From assembly GCF_007565055.1 (NCBI RefSeq), contig NC_044551.1:94766089-94830088 (forward strand): a stretch of DNA of 64,000 nucleotides. Reading direction: 5' to 3'. The DNA is from Rhinopithecus roxellana. Taxonomy: Eukaryota; Chordata; Mammalia; Primates; Cercopithecidae. The translations under genes were made by a program, and so were the position numbers. The notes below the pieces were generated by a model that worked only from the letters and a program-made list of their open reading frames with translations, made no database searches and was not told where the DNA came from. Shown piece by piece: positions 47,240 to 59,246 of this stretch; the first letter of the stretch is position 1, and each line of letters opens with the position of its first letter.

Positions 47240-47393
47240 ACCTCAAGGACTGCACTTTCGGCAGAGGACCTAGCTAGACAGTGCCCAAACTCCTGACTCA
47301 CAAAAATAATGAATGTGACATAATAAGGGTGTGTTGCTTACAGCCACTATCTTTGTAGGTATTTGTTACACAACAATGTATAACTAATAGAGA
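47240..47393 (+). mobile_element. Old MaLR-type LTR 3' fragment
   Basis: ggcagaggacctagctagac to caacaatgtataactaatag resembles the 3' part of the LTR class at 5333-5872. Confidence 0.6.
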
Positions 47394-48627
47394 CGTATTA
47401 CAGGATTTTAGCAGAGAGTCATCTGGGTTTTAATTACATAGTGAATTAATCACTCTGGTTGCATTTTGTACTATAAGCTCTATGTGGAAGACAGGAGATC
47501 AATTGGAGTTCTGACGCAAGAATTTGAAAGTGGCTTACAATAATTCATAGAAGAGCAGTACAAGTGTCTAAAAATGGCTAAATTCCACACGGATTTGAAG
47601 GAGGAGCTGATGGGATTTAGGAATATATTAAATTATATGTATGTGAGAAAGTGAGGAATCCAATTTTTAGAGCATAGGTAAGTAGAAAGATGATAGTTGT
47701 TATTAGCAGAAGATAGATGTTATTAGAGCATAGGTAAGTAGAAAGATGAGAGTTGTTATTAGCAGAGATGCAGGAATCATAAAGAGAGCACACCCAAAGA
47801 GCGGAATGGTAGATTAAAATTCTAGTATTTAACATATTAAGTTTGATTTTTTTTTTTAGGTCTCTATGGAGAAGTCAAGTAGCTAGGTGGCTATACGTGC
47901 CTAGAATTCAGAAGAAAAGTCCAGATTGGCAATATAAATTTGGAAGCTGTCAATGCATAATGATAATTAAAGCCTTAGTACTAAATGAGAGATAATCAAG
48001 AAAGTGCATTAGATAATAAAAAATAAACTATCTAAAAATGAAACTTGGACCCTTTGAATTTCATGGCCATAAAGAAGAGTAATAGCCAATAAAAGAAGCT
48101 AAAGAGGAATGTCTACAAAGTAAGAAAGGTGTTTGTAGGTCGCTATCAATGTCTACAATATTCTGTTGTTGGAGTAAACCTCGAAAATGTTGATAATTAA
48201 ACGTTGGATTTTCAACACACAAGTTATTAGTGGCCTAAATAGGAGTAGTTTTGATGATATGGTGGGGATGAAGTTTAATTGGTTAGAGATTGTGAATAAA
48301 TGAGATATGGAAAATTGGGTATAGTATTACAGACAAATATTGATAAAGAACAGTAGAAAAAAGGATTGGCAACTAAATGTAGAGACTAGACTTAAGAGTG
48401 TTATTTTCATTTGTTAAAGAAGGGATGGATAATAGAATATTAATATGCTTATGTAGAAAATTAAATAAACAAAATACAAAAAGAGAGAGAGTATAATTTC
48501 TAAGAATCCAACCAATAGTTATATTTTCCAGTCCTAGACTTCCTGATGCATTGCCAATCTTGTCGAATTCACCGTTAATATAGTTTTGTCTCCTTTCTAT
48601 TGGTTGCTTCCAACTTTAATTAATTAA
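47394..48627. other. AT-rich sequence with a small tandem duplication
   Basis: No gene or classified repeat. Holds a 56-bp direct duplication (separate entry) and purine-rich patches near 48480. Confidence 0.45.
47669..47772 (+). repeat. 56-bp tandem duplication
   Basis: agagcataggtaagtagaaa starts at 47669 and again at 47725. Over the shared ~47 bases I see one substitution (gata versus gaga), so the duplication looks recent compared with surrounding repeats. Confidence 0.93.
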
Positions 48628-48922
48628 TTCATTAATTTCAGACAGGGTCTCACTCTGTCGCCCATGTTTGAGTGCAGTGGCACAATCTCAGCTCACTACA
48701 ACTTCCACATCCCGGACTCAAGCAATCCTCCCACCTCAGCCTCCAGAGTAGCTGGGGCTACATGTATGGATCCCCATGCCCACATAATTTTTTGTATTTT
48801 TAGTAGAGATTCATTTTTGCCATATTGCCCAGGCTGGTCTCGAACTACTGCCTCAAGCGATCTACCTGCCTTGGCCTCCAACAGTGCTGGAATTACAGGC
48901 ATGAACCATCACTCCAGGCCTG
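48628..48922 (-). mobile_element. Old Alu (J-like), antisense
   Basis: Strongly diverged antisense dimer preceded by TTAA repeats from the old tail. Antisense features tcaagcgatctacctgcc and gacagggtctcactctgtcg are J-like. Confidence 0.9.
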
Positions 48923-49583
48923 CTTCCTAACTTTAAACTTCATGCTTTCTTACATGGACTACTGAAGAAGACTAACACACTATTTAAGAACATGCTTTCC
49001 ACCGGCATATCTGCCACTGGGGTTTCCCAATTATTGTGTGATGCTCATTTACGTGTGGTTTTCATCATTCATTTACTCTACTTGTAACTATCCTATTTCA
49101 GCTTCCTATGAAACCTGTCCTTGTTTATTTATTTTTCTTTCTTTAAACAATTTTAATGCAGCAGCATATTATCTGGGAATTTTACATCATCCAGCCATCT
49201 TCATGATATAAATAAAAAAGGCAAGGAATAGGAAATTAACTGTCTTACACAGAACATTAATTTTTCTTGCATATTAATTTTGCTGAATAAATTGGGTTTT
49301 GAATGAATGCATATTGTTCTTTATGAAATCCTGTTACATAGATCATTATCTGAATCTTTCATTCAGGATCATTTTTATCGAATACACTCTTCTACAGTGA
49401 CCTGATGGAAATTTTGTTACCTAGTTTTGATATTACTAATTGTTTTTAACACCTGTGTGTTTGTGTGTGCCCATGTATGCATTTAATTGTAACTGAAGTA
49501 GTATTCAGGTGTATTCATTGAGAAAAAATTCTTACCTTTGAGAAGGATTGGATTGTAAAATTTTTAAAAAGAGTTTAAAAAAT
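48923..49583. other. AT-rich sequence, nothing recognised
   Basis: No supported feature. Confidence 0.45.
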
Positions 49584-49593
49584 TCTTTGGCTT

Positions 49594-49896
49594 GGCCGGG
49601 CATGGTGGCTCAAGCCTGTAATCCCAGCACTTTGGGAGGCCGAGACGGGCGAATCACTCAGGAGATCGAGACCATCCTGGCTAACACGGTGAAACCCCGT
49701 CTCCACCAAAAAAATACAAAAAACAAACTAGCCGGGCGAGGTGGCGGGCGCCTGTAGTCCCAGCTACTTGGGAGGCTGAGGCAGGAGAATGGTGTAAACC
49801 TGGGAGGCGGAGCTTGCAGTGAGCTGAGATCCAGCCACTGCACTCCAGCCTGGGCGACAGAGCAAGATTCCAGCTCAAAAAAAAAAAAAAAAAAAA
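49594..49896 (+). mobile_element. Alu, Old World monkey AluY (YR-like), full length
   Basis: Carries the same non-human AluY bases as the copy at 30700: ggctcaagcctgtaatcc, aactagccgggcgaggtgg and gagctgagatccagccactg. Small deletion around gaatcactcaggagatcg. TSD tctttggctt at 49584-49593 and 49897-49906. Confidence 0.94.
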
Positions 49897-49906
49897 TCTT
49901 TGGCTT

Positions 49907-51652
49907 GTACAGTGTTACTCTCTAGGTTTTTGAGGAAATTTAAGACAAATGGAATGGGTTATTTATATCATCAGAGATAATTTATAGCATCAGAGATATA
50001 ATTTTGCTTGGATCTGTAACATCTTACTGGACACTTGTATTTAAATGTGGTAACAGTAATAACCAATACATGTGATGCTTTTATTTACACATTACAAGGA
50101 CAGGCATTGCTGTACACCTGTTACACAATTTAAATTACATACTGTTTACCAGATATCTATGAGTTGAGAGCTATTTGCATCTTCATTTAATTCATGAGGA
50201 TACTTGTATAAAAATTTTAAAAAAATTGTCCAAAATGACACAGAGTGTAAAAATTGATACCTGAATTAGAACCCACAAAGTCTAGATCCACATCATCGTA
50301 TTACTCTGCTTTTCTAAAGAAGGTATGAAAGAAAACAGGGATCAGCTCATGTAACAGAAGTCAGGGGAAAGCACTTCCCAAAGATTCGAACCCCAGCAAT
50401 AAAACAAGAGAATACTCTTTCTCAAATACACTGCCTTTCTATTAGGGTTGCTTCTCTTAGTATATTTATCTTATTATATACTACTCAAGAATGCCTTTCT
50501 CTAAATTAGTTAATGAAAACATACTTATTCTAATGAAGGAGCATTCTAGAGAAAGATTTTCACTGGTCTGGCTTTGGTAGTCACCAATCATCTGGGGCAT
50601 TTATTCACGCACATGTCTCAAATTGGGCTGCTTACCCACCCCTAGGGCTGAGAGATAGTGTGACTTTGGTTGGCTTTTCCCCTGTACCCATGTTTACGCG
50701 GGAGACTATCAGTTCCACCAAAGAGAGGTGGAGACACAGGTGTGCATAGAGGAAAATACAAGCATGTGGTACCCAAAACATAAAAGGTATATACCAAGAG
50801 TCATTTAATGGCTAAAATGTGTGTAAGTACGGATTCCAAAATCAACTGTGTGATTCTCAAAGAGTTGGACATTATTAAAGGTAATCATTCTAAACAACTT
50901 TATTCTCAAGGACTTCCTTACTTTATTTTTCTTCCTCTCTGAGTGAGGATAATGGAGGGTAGAGAAACGGGTTACTGGCTTTCACCACTAACTCCAAGCT
51001 TCCTTAGGCTCCTAGATAATCACCTCCTTTGTGGTCAGACAAACCCTACTCCTCTTAAGTTCATTCCACTGTACTGAGTCCTTCTCACCATCCTGATTGC
51101 AATCGTCTAATCAAATCCTGGCCTTTCGGCCTGGCCTCGTTTTTCCAAAATATTAGCACCAAGACCTCAGTTTTCTTTCCAACCTGTATGTTAAAAGCAT
51201 TCCTAGATACTTTTAAATTCCTCCCATGCAGATGCAGATGTCTGAGACACCACCAAATCCTCTCATTTACTTAACCTATTGATCTCTATTTAAAATTCTC
51301 TACACTTCACCTTGCTCACAAGCTTGTATGTTTATACCTGGAATATCTAATCACAATAAAATATGCTGCTTTGAAAATCATTAATTCAATGCCTTAATGT
51401 AATGAACCAATCTTCTACAGCACTTCATTAGGTGTTCTCATTACAACCATTATTTAATTTCACTGTATACATTTGCCTTTATCTTACCCCAAATTTAGTT
51501 CCAATGAACTATAAACAATACTAATTTATTTAGCTCATAAATAAACAATACCAATTTATTTAGCTCAAAACTGTGGGCCTATGTTGGGGGTTTTCAACTG
51601 GCCCTGCTCATGTCTCTGTGGACAACTCTCAGATTACCTGAGAATCAGCTAG
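49907..51652. other. Low-repeat sequence, nothing recognised
   Basis: One of the longer stretches without an identified repeat. No ORF of note on either strand. 50930-51300 is C/T-rich on +. A ~30-bp tandem duplication lies at 51513-51570. Confidence 0.42.
51513..51570 (+). repeat. ~30-bp tandem duplication
   Basis: aaacaatactaatttattta at 51513 recurs as aaacaataccaatttattta at 51543, with the tagctca continuation in both. Confidence 0.9.
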
Positions 51653-51831
51653 TGATATAGTTTGAATACAGGTTTCTGCCAAATCTTATGTTGAATTTTA
51701 ATCCCCAGTGTTAAAGGTGGGGCCCGGGGGAAGGTGATTGGATCATGGTAGCGCACCCCTCATGTCTTGGTGTTGTCCTCGCAATAGTGAGTGACTTCTC
51801 ACAAGATCTAGCTGTTTAAGTTGTGGCACCG
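51653..51831 (+). mobile_element. MaLR provirus 5' LTR, part 1 (MST/MLT1A-like)
   Basis: tgatatagtttgaatacagg start and agtgagtgacttctcacaag identify a MaLR LTR older than THE1. Interrupted by an Alu at 51832. It continues at 52119-52299 and 52609-52676, then gives way to internal sequence and a matching 3' LTR. Confidence 0.9.
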
Positions 51832-52118
51832 GCCGGGCACGGTGTAATCCCAGCATTTGGAAGGCCAAGGCGGGCGGATCACGAGGTCTAGGGATCTAGA
51901 CCATCCTGACCAACATGGTGAAACCCCATCTCTACATAAAATACAAAAATTAGCTGGGCTTGGTGGTCACGTCTGTAGTCCCAGCTACTCGGGAGGCAGA
52001 GGCAGGAGAATCACTTGAACCCAGGAGGTTGCAGTGAGCCAAGATCGCACCACTGCACTCCAGCCTGGGCGACACAGCGAGAATCCATCTGACAAAAAAA
52101 AAAAAAAAAAAAAAAAGC
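51832..52118 (+). mobile_element. Alu inside the MaLR 5' LTR (first)
   Basis: Alu on + with about 12 bases missing near its start (ggccgggcacggtgtaatcc) and another short deletion near gaacccaggaggttgcagtg. A-tail 52094-52118. TSD gtggcacc: ends at 51831 before the Alu, recurs near 52121-52128. Confidence 0.94.
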
Positions 52119-52299
52119 GTGTGGCACCTCTCCCCACACTTGCTATGTGTCATGCTGGATTATGCTTTGCCTTCCCACCATGAGTAAAAACTCCCTGAGG
52201 CCCCTGATCCCCACGGCCTCCCATTTAGCTGGGCAGAAGTCAAAACCATGTTTTCTGTGTAGCCTGAAGAACTGTGAGTCAAGAAAGCCTCTTTTCTTT
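52119..52299 (+). mobile_element. MaLR provirus 5' LTR, part 2
   Basis: Continues the LTR (gcacctctccccacacttgc) up to the second Alu. Comparable to 53767-53952 in the 3' LTR. Confidence 0.88.
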
Positions 52300-52608
52300 C
52301 TTTCTTTTTTTTTTTTTTTTGAGGCAGAGTCTAGCTCTGTCACCCAGGCTGGAGTGCAGTGGCATGATCTCGGCTCACTGCAAGCTCCACCTCCTGGGTT
52401 CATGCCATTCTCCTGCCTCAGCCTCAGGCGTAGCTGGGACTACAGGCGCCTGCCACCACGCCGGGCTAATTTTTTTAAAATTTTTATTTGTACTAGTGAT
52501 GGGGTTTCTCTGTGTTAGCCAGGATGGTCTCGAGCTCCTGACCTTGTGATCCGCCTGCCTCGGCCTCCCAAAGTGCTGGGATTACAGGCATGAGCCACCG
52601 CACCCGGC
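52300..52608 (-). mobile_element. Alu (Y-like) inside the MaLR 5' LTR (second), antisense
   Basis: Full antisense Alu with Y-like bases (gcaagctccacctcctgggt, gttagccaggatggtctcga, gaccttgtgatccgcc). Perfect 12-bp duplication cctcttttcttt at 52288-52299 and 52609-52620. Confidence 0.96.
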
Positions 52609-52676
52609 CCTCTTTTCTTTATAGATTTCCAAGCCTCAAATCTTTATTTACAACAATGCAATAATGACCTAATACA
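52609..52676 (+). mobile_element. MaLR provirus 5' LTR, part 3 (3' end)
   Basis: Last part of the LTR, from cctcttttctttatagattt to gacctaataca. Internal sequence beginning gaaaagtggtgctacgaatg follows. Confidence 0.88.
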
Positions 52677-53597
52677 GAAAAGTGGTGCTACGAATGGATT
52701 ATTGCCATAAAATACCTGAAAATGTTGAAGCAGCTTGGAACTGAGTAACAGGCAGAGGTTGGAAGAGTTTGGAGAGCTCAGAAGAAAACAGGAAGATGAG
52801 GGAAAGTTTGGAACTTCTTAAAGACTGGTTAAATGGTTGTGACCAAAATGCTAATAGTGATATCAACAATGATGTCCAGGATGACGAGGTCTTAGAAGGA
52901 AATGAGAAACTTATTGGAAACTGGAACAAAGATCATGCATATTATGCCTTAGCAGATAAGCTTAGCAAACAATGAAGCTTGGCTTCATTGTTTCCCTGTC
53001 CTAGGGATCTATAGAAATTTAATCTTGAGACTTATGATTGAGGGTAGAAGAAATTTCTAAGCAGCAAAGCATTCAAGAAGTGACTTGGCTGCTTCTTATA
53101 GCCTATTCTCAGATGCAAGAGCAAAGACATGACTTAAAGTTAGAATTTATATTTAAAAGGGGAACAGAGTATGTGTTTGAAGAGGAGGAGCTGCCCAGGC
53201 CTCAGGAGCCCACCATTCGCCCCAGTGTGACCTGGATGCACAATATGGAGTTAAAGGAGATTATTTTGGAGCTTTAAGATTTAATGACTGCTCTGCTGGG
53301 TTTCTGAATTGCCTGAGCACGTAGCTTCTTTTTTTTTTTGGTCGATTTCTCCCTTTTGGAATGGGAATATTTACCCAAAGTCTGTATCTCCATTGTCTCT
53401 TTGGAGTGAATAATTTGTTTGACTTTACAGACTCCTAAGTGGAAGAAACAATTCATCTTCAGATGACACTTTGTACCTGGACCTGAGATGTTAAAGTTAA
53501 TGCTGGAATGAGTTAAGACTTTGGGGGACTCCTGAGAAGGGATAATTGTATTTTGCAATGTGAGAAGAACATGAGACTTAAAGAGCCAAGAGCAGAA
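52677..53597 (+). mobile_element. MaLR internal region, middle deleted
   Basis: Internal sequence typical of MaLR, homologous at both ends to 43222-44467 (agaagaaatttctaagcagc at 53046; gacctggatgcacaatatgg at 53229). It lacks roughly 0.6-0.7 kb present in the other copy, joined near 53175-53228. Confidence 0.88.
52769..52975 (+). pseudogene. Possible MaLR gag-like remnant (68 codons)
   Basis: Open frame on + just after the 5' LTR, acidic and Asn/Asp-rich with a Leu-rich start. Position and composition fit the residual gag-like reading frame seen at the 5' end of MaLR internal sequences. No conserved motif is visible, so the call rests on context. Confidence 0.4.
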
Positions 53598-54011
53598 TGA
53601 TATAGGTGTAAAATACGTCCCCACCAAATCTCTTGTTGAATTGTAACCTTCATGTTGGAGGTAGGGCCTGGTGAGAGAGGGTTGGATCATGGGGGTGGAT
53701 CCCTCATGGCTTGGTGCTGTTCTTGTGACAGTGAGTTCTTGTGAGATCTGGTTGTTTAAATGTATGTAGCACCTCTCTTCTCCACTTGCTTTTACTTTCA
53801 TCATGTGACTTGCTGGCTCTTGCTTTGCTATCCACCATGGGTGAAATTCCCCTGAGATTTCTGCTCCCTGTGGCCCCACAGAAGGTGAACATATGTCAGT
53901 GCTATGTTTCTCATGCAGCCTGCAGAACCAAAAGCCAATTACACCTCTTTTCTGTATAGATTATCCAGACTCAGATATTTCTTTAGAGCAATGCAAGAAT
54001 GGCCTACTATA
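53598..54011 (+). mobile_element. MaLR provirus 3' LTR
   Basis: tgatataggtgtaaaatacg to atggcctactata. Same LTR class as 51653-52676 without Alus. Ends before atagctgg; the 5' side reads cagctag, so a shared agct may be the decayed duplication. The 201-codon - strand ORF 53274-53879 runs antisense through this LTR and is incidental. Confidence 0.9.
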
Positions 54012-54572
54012 TAGCTGGCATCAGATGGCCTCAACTGAGTTATCTCATCTCTGCTACATATAGCCTTTCATCCTCCAAGCTTTTTCTCATAATGGCTGGG
54101 AAGGGTTCCAAGAGAGCCAGTAGGAGCCTGTAAGGATTTCTGAGGTCTAAACATAGATCTGACACAAAGTCATTTCTGCTCAATCTAATTTTTCAGAATT
54201 AGTCATAAGTATTGACAGGAGACATGGTAAAGTTGCATTGCAAATAGATATGAATTCTGGGAAAGGAATAATTATGGCAATTTATTTCAGGAAAATAATA
54301 TATTTGTCATTGTCAGTCCTCTAAATATAATCATTTACATTCCTCTTGTTCACCTCCTCCCTAGACAACCAAATCTCCAAATCTCCTCTGATCAATGGTG
54401 TTGTGTTTGACAAGGAGGACCTCAACCATCAATAAGAGATCTATAAGTGGTCCCTCTAGATTAAGGTGCCTATGAACAAAGATTAACAAGCCAGTCTTCC
54501 TCTACATATGCAAAGTACATTGGAAAGACAAGGAGAGGATATGCAGAAGATACTCTCATATAACATTATATA

Positions 54573-54690
54573 ATGTATATGTGTGGATATATACACACAC
54601 ATATTTATGTATGTACACACATTATATGTATATACACACACTATGTATGTGTGTATATATGCACATACAACACACACACATACAACAGCC
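54573..54690. repeat. Compound TA/CA/TG microsatellite
   Basis: Alternating atatatacacacac and tgtatgtgtgtatata blocks, self-complementary in part. ORFs across it on both strands are Tyr/Ile/Thr/Cys-rich artefacts. Confidence 0.9.
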
Positions 54691-55702
54691 ACTGGTCTAC
54701 AGCAATGACTGAAATTCCAACGGGAAAATGTTGCCAGGTTCTCCAAGACCAGACCAGAATGTTTGTTCATTAGAACTCAGTTTCGTTCCCTGGGAAAAGC
54801 TCTCCAGGCTATTGCTTTTTAATGCTTCTTTGGAATAACTTCCTAATCCATTGGTCTGTAAAGTTTCCTGGGAATGGGTCCTTAATGCATTGTTCTTCAT
54901 GCTTTTCTCCATGATTCTCAGCTCAACCCCCTGAAATATTGTGTTATTTTCTCAAAATAATGATCTGTGTTTGTATGCTGATAGCTATTGATGAGTTGGT
55001 AGATGATTCTGTATGTTTGTGTGTGAGTAGCCTGCTTTATGTTCACATAAAGTTAGAATGCCAGAAGCCTTTCTTGTAATTTGAGCTGTCTCAGTCACTT
55101 TTAATCTAAGTTACCAGTGTTTTTAGCCGCATACTTTTCTAACAATTTTGGATGTTTTTTGAGGTTATTTGAGTAAACATCATTACCAAAATTTACACAT
55201 TTTAATTCTAGACAGGTAGATGCCAATGCACTTATTTTGAAGAACCACACCATTCAGCTCTTGGTTTTATCTTTGTCCATGGGGCTTGTTTCACTTCAAA
55301 ATCTTTAATTATCTGTGAAACTTACATGCCAAACAAAGTTTATTTTCCAATATAACACAACTGGTCCTATATATTTTCTGTAAATTCTTTTTTTAAAACA
55401 TTGATTCTTTCTATAACTCACCTTTCTCAGTGACTTAACAGTCCCTCAGGTGACACATTAAAAAATATGCCTTGATCTGTCTTTAGCTAAGTCCAAAGAT
55501 CTTTAGTGCACTTTATATCTTCTAAATTAATTTAGGTGGTAGTTTTGACAATTGTTCCACTAATGTAGATGTCATTTTTCCAGACTCCAATTATACTATC
55601 TTCATTAATTCTGCAGTCTTTGCTAAAAATGTATTTATCATTTTTCAAGCTCTACATGCCACTTGGTCTTAAAACTAGTTTTACTTTGCAATAGGAGAGA
55701 TC

Positions 55703-55720
55703 ATCATCATCATCATCATC
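55703..55720 (+). repeat. ATC trinucleotide run
   Basis: Six consecutive ATC units in gagatcatcatcatcatcat. Confidence 0.9.
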
Positions 55721-57289
55721 CTCCCCAGATGATCTTGGCCTTCTCAGTTCTTCTCTCTCTGCTTGTAGCTCTCAGAATAACTGTAAATGCAACATCCTGA
55801 GATAAGGAAGAAATGTCTGGAACAGCCCCGGCTGTGTCCTCATTCCTACCAAACAAGTTGTCCTGCAATACTTTAACTCAGTGATCCTTGTTGTGCCTGG
55901 CATATGAAATCCAATACAGAATACTTTTGGGGTCTCTCAGCTGCAATGCAATGTGGTGCATGCACAGACAGCACTCCACCTGCCCTGGGCAGCTTTCCTG
56001 ATTCTTAAAAGACCAGTTCTCCGTGAATCCTAGACTTCTATTTATCCTTGCTGCCTATCTGTGAGTAAGAGAGTTGCTTTGCCTGACTTGTGTGAATGTT
56101 CTGTATCCCCAGACTCAATTTGTAGAAAACCTTTGCATACATTTTTTAGGATTTTATTATGGCAAGGCCACAGTTCTAGTACTTGACTTGTAGCATGAGA
56201 AAACTTCTACTGTGGAAAATAAGCCAGAATAATACCAAAAAATGAGGTAATACTTGCTTAGGCCAACTTAAGAAAGGCTGCCCATTAATTCGTTGTTGTC
56301 AAACTGAAAGAGATACTTCCAGTGGCACATTAAAAGCTTGATTTATGGCACTAATATATTAGACATTTACCTTCAGTGACATTAAGAGAAGCATATCAAT
56401 TAAACTGTATGAATAACTTGATGTTAAGACAGGATTAATACAAGTAACAAAATAAGCTTCCCAAATAATGTTAATATACTGTTATAAGCAATATGAATTT
56501 AAAAGGACAGCCATACACAACCCTACAGCCATGTACAACTCTACAGCAAAACAAAACAAAAATTAAAAACAAAAGATGTAACACATACACACACAAACCA
56601 ACTGCATGATCACATCCTATTCACTGTGTAACTTAGAAGATTAGATATAAAAAAAGAACATAGGGCTATGTTTCTAAAATATTTTCGTAAGACAAAATTA
56701 TTACTTAATTTTGAGGTTCTTGATGTACATTAGTATAATAAAGACTGAGTCATTATTGTTAAAAAGACACCTAATATTCTTTGTGTATATGTTTTAACTA
56801 AGATTTCCTCATGTATATTTAAGTGTAGAGCAGTTCCTCTTTGTGTGGGACATATCTATTGGTGACGTTTCAGTCATAGTTTACTGAAAGAGCTCTTCTT
56901 GGCTACATATTGATTATTTTGCTTTATTTTTGTGTATATTTTGACTTAGGAGCTTTAAATCTTGGCTACTCCTCAAAGTTTAATAAACAGATTTTTTTAT
57001 TGAATAAAACAAGTAAATAAGAGGACATCAATTTTACACAATTGTTTGGAAATAATAGAGTCAGAATCTGACAATCTCATGACGATATTCAAGTATGTGC
57101 TCTATGAAAGAATAATTGTAATGTCCTTGAAAGTGGAATAGTTTGTCTACTATTATTTACTGCAGGCCCTGATATAATGTGAAAATGACAACAGGTGCTT
57201 GATAAGTATTTGTAATGTTAGTGATCTTTAATATTGGCATTTTCCAAATTGAACTTACAATTTTATTTCAATAACATTAGGAGAGATTT

Positions 57290-57802
57290 TTAAAACACAA
57301 ATAAAAGGAAAGATCTTTCATGTTTATAGATTGAAAAATTAATATAGTTCAAATGTTCACACTACCCAAACTGAACTATTATTCAAGGCAATTCTGATCA
57401 AAATTCCAATGACATTTTTAAAAGAATTAGAAAAAGAAGTCATAATTAATTTTCATGAAACCACAAAAGACACTGAGTAGCCAAAGCTTTCTTGAGTTAA
57501 AAGAACAAAGCTGGAGATATAACACTACCTGAATTTGAAATGTACTGCAAACCTATAGTAATTAAAACAGCACGATGTTGGCATAAAATCAGACACACTG
57601 ATCAATGAAAGAGGATAGACAGCCCAGAAATAAAGTCACAGACTTAAGGTTAACAGATATTCTACAAAGATGACAAGAATGTACAATGGAAGAAATGGAG
57701 AAAAGGAAGTCTTTTTAATAAATGGTGCTGAGAGAGCTAGGTATTCACATTCAGAAAAATAAAATTAGATCCTTATCTCATACCATATAAAAAAATCAAC
57801 TC
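57290..57802 (+). mobile_element. Old L1 ORF2 fragment, part 1
   Basis: ORF2 sequence on + including the single-copy counterpart of the minisatellite unit at 57507-57535 (acaaagctggagatataaca). Interrupted by an Alu. Continues at 58138. Confidence 0.9.
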
Positions 57803-58137
57803 GGCCAGATGTGGTGGTTCGCGACTGTAATCCCAGCACTTTGGGAGGCTGAGGCAGGTGGATCACCTGAGGTCAGGAGTTCGAGACTGGCCTAACCAAC
57901 TTGGAGAAACCCTGTCTCTACTAAAAACACAAAACTTAGCCAGGTGTGGTGGTGCATGCCTGTAATCCGAGCTACTTGGGAGGCTGAGGCAGGAGAATTG
58001 CTTGAACCCAGGAGGCAGAGGTTGTGGTGAGCCAAGATTGCACCATTGCACTTCTGCCTGGGCAACAAAAGCAAAACTCCATCCCAAAAAGAAAATAAAT
58101 ATATACATAAATAAATAAATGGATAAATAAATAAATA
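57803..58137 (+). mobile_element. Alu (S-like) inside the old L1
   Basis: Dimer from ggccagatgtggtggttcgc. S-like bases include ggatcacctgaggtcaggag. Its A-tail has evolved into AAAT/AAATA repeats (58094-58137). Flanks aaaatcaactc and aaataacctc are compatible with a decayed TSD; the L1 reads on from the same codon context. Confidence 0.93.
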
Positions 58138-58867
58138 ACCTCAAAACGGATTGAAGACTTAAACATAAAACTCGAAACTGCAGAATTATTGGAAGAAAAC
58201 ATAGAGTAAAAGCTTCATGACATTGATCTGAACAATATTTTTTTGGATATGCATTCTAAAGCAAAAATCCAAAAGCAAAAATAGACAAATGAGATGATAT
58301 GAAACCAAAAGACTTCTGCAAAGCCAACGAAACCATTAACAGAGTAAAGAAACAATCTGTAGAATGGGATAAAATATTTGCAAACTATGACTCTCATAAG
58401 AGATTAATATTTTAAAATATATAAGAAACTCAAACAACACAATAATTTGTAAACAAATAATCTGATTAAAAATTGGGCAAATGATCTGAATAGACATTTC
58501 TCAATAGAAGATGTACAAGTAGCCAAAAGGTATATGAAAAAATTATCAATATCACTGATCATCAGGAAAATGCAAATTGAAAGCACAGTAAGATATCACC
58601 TCACACCTGCTAGAATGGCTGTTATCAAAAAGAAAAGTTCACAAGTGTTGGCAACAACGTGGAGAAAAGGGAACTGTTTCATATTGTTGGTGGGAATGTA
58701 AGTTCACACAGCCATTATGAGAGAAAATGTATGGAGGTTCCTCAGAAAATTAAAATTAGGACCACCGTATCATCCAGCAAATTGACTACTCAGTATATAG
58801 CCAAAGGAAATGAAATTGATATTAAAAAGAGATATCTATTCTCCCATTTTTATTGCAGCATTAATAA
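58138..58867 (+). mobile_element. Old L1 ORF2, part 2
   Basis: Continues the L1 to the ORF2 C-terminal part. Interrupted at the site ttttattgcagcattaataa by a MaLR LTR. Confidence 0.9.
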
Positions 58868-59246
58868 TGTATTAGTCCATTTTCACACTGCTGATAAAGA
58901 CATACCTGAGACTGGGAAGAAAAAGAGGTTTAATGGACTTACATTTCCATATGGCTGAAGAGGCCTTACAATCATGGTGGAAGGCAAAGAAAAGCAAGTC
59001 ACATCTTACATGGATGGCAGCAGGCAAAAAGAGAGAGAGAGCTTGTGCAGGGAAACTCCCGTTTTTACTCCTATTTTTAAAACCATCAAACATCGTGAGA
59101 CGTATTCACTACCACCAGAACAGTGTGGGGGACATTGCCCCCACGATTCAATTATCTCTCACTGGGTCCCTCTTACAACATGTGGGAATTATGAGACTAC
59201 AAGTCAAGATGAGATGTGGGTGTGGACACAGAGCCAAACCATATCA
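58868..59246 (-). mobile_element. Solo MaLR LTR (THE1/MST class) inside the old L1, antisense
   Basis: tgtattagtccattttcaca to agccaaaccatatca, the complement of a THE1/MST LTR. Flanks aataa and attaa (one mismatch). Its ORFs on + (58933-59388, 151 codons) simply read across the antisense LTR into the L1. Confidence 0.94.

Larger units (their letters stand above)
54012..57289. other. Long stretch without a recognised gene or repeat
   Basis: 3.3 kb of mostly AT-rich sequence. It includes a CA/TA compound microsatellite (54573-54690) and an ATC run (55703-55720). Scattered ORFs of 60-95 codons at 54483-54912 lie in the microsatellite or next to it. Old decayed repeats may be present but could not be named. 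Confidence 0.42.

Noticed and set aside
53274..53879. 201-codon ORF on -, the longest in the window
   Set aside because: It is antisense through a MaLR internal region and 3' LTR, with no domain. A similar antisense LTR frame appears at 58933-59388.
54483..54773. Opposing ORFs of 66-95 codons
   Set aside because: Largely produced by the CA/TA microsatellite at 54573-54690.
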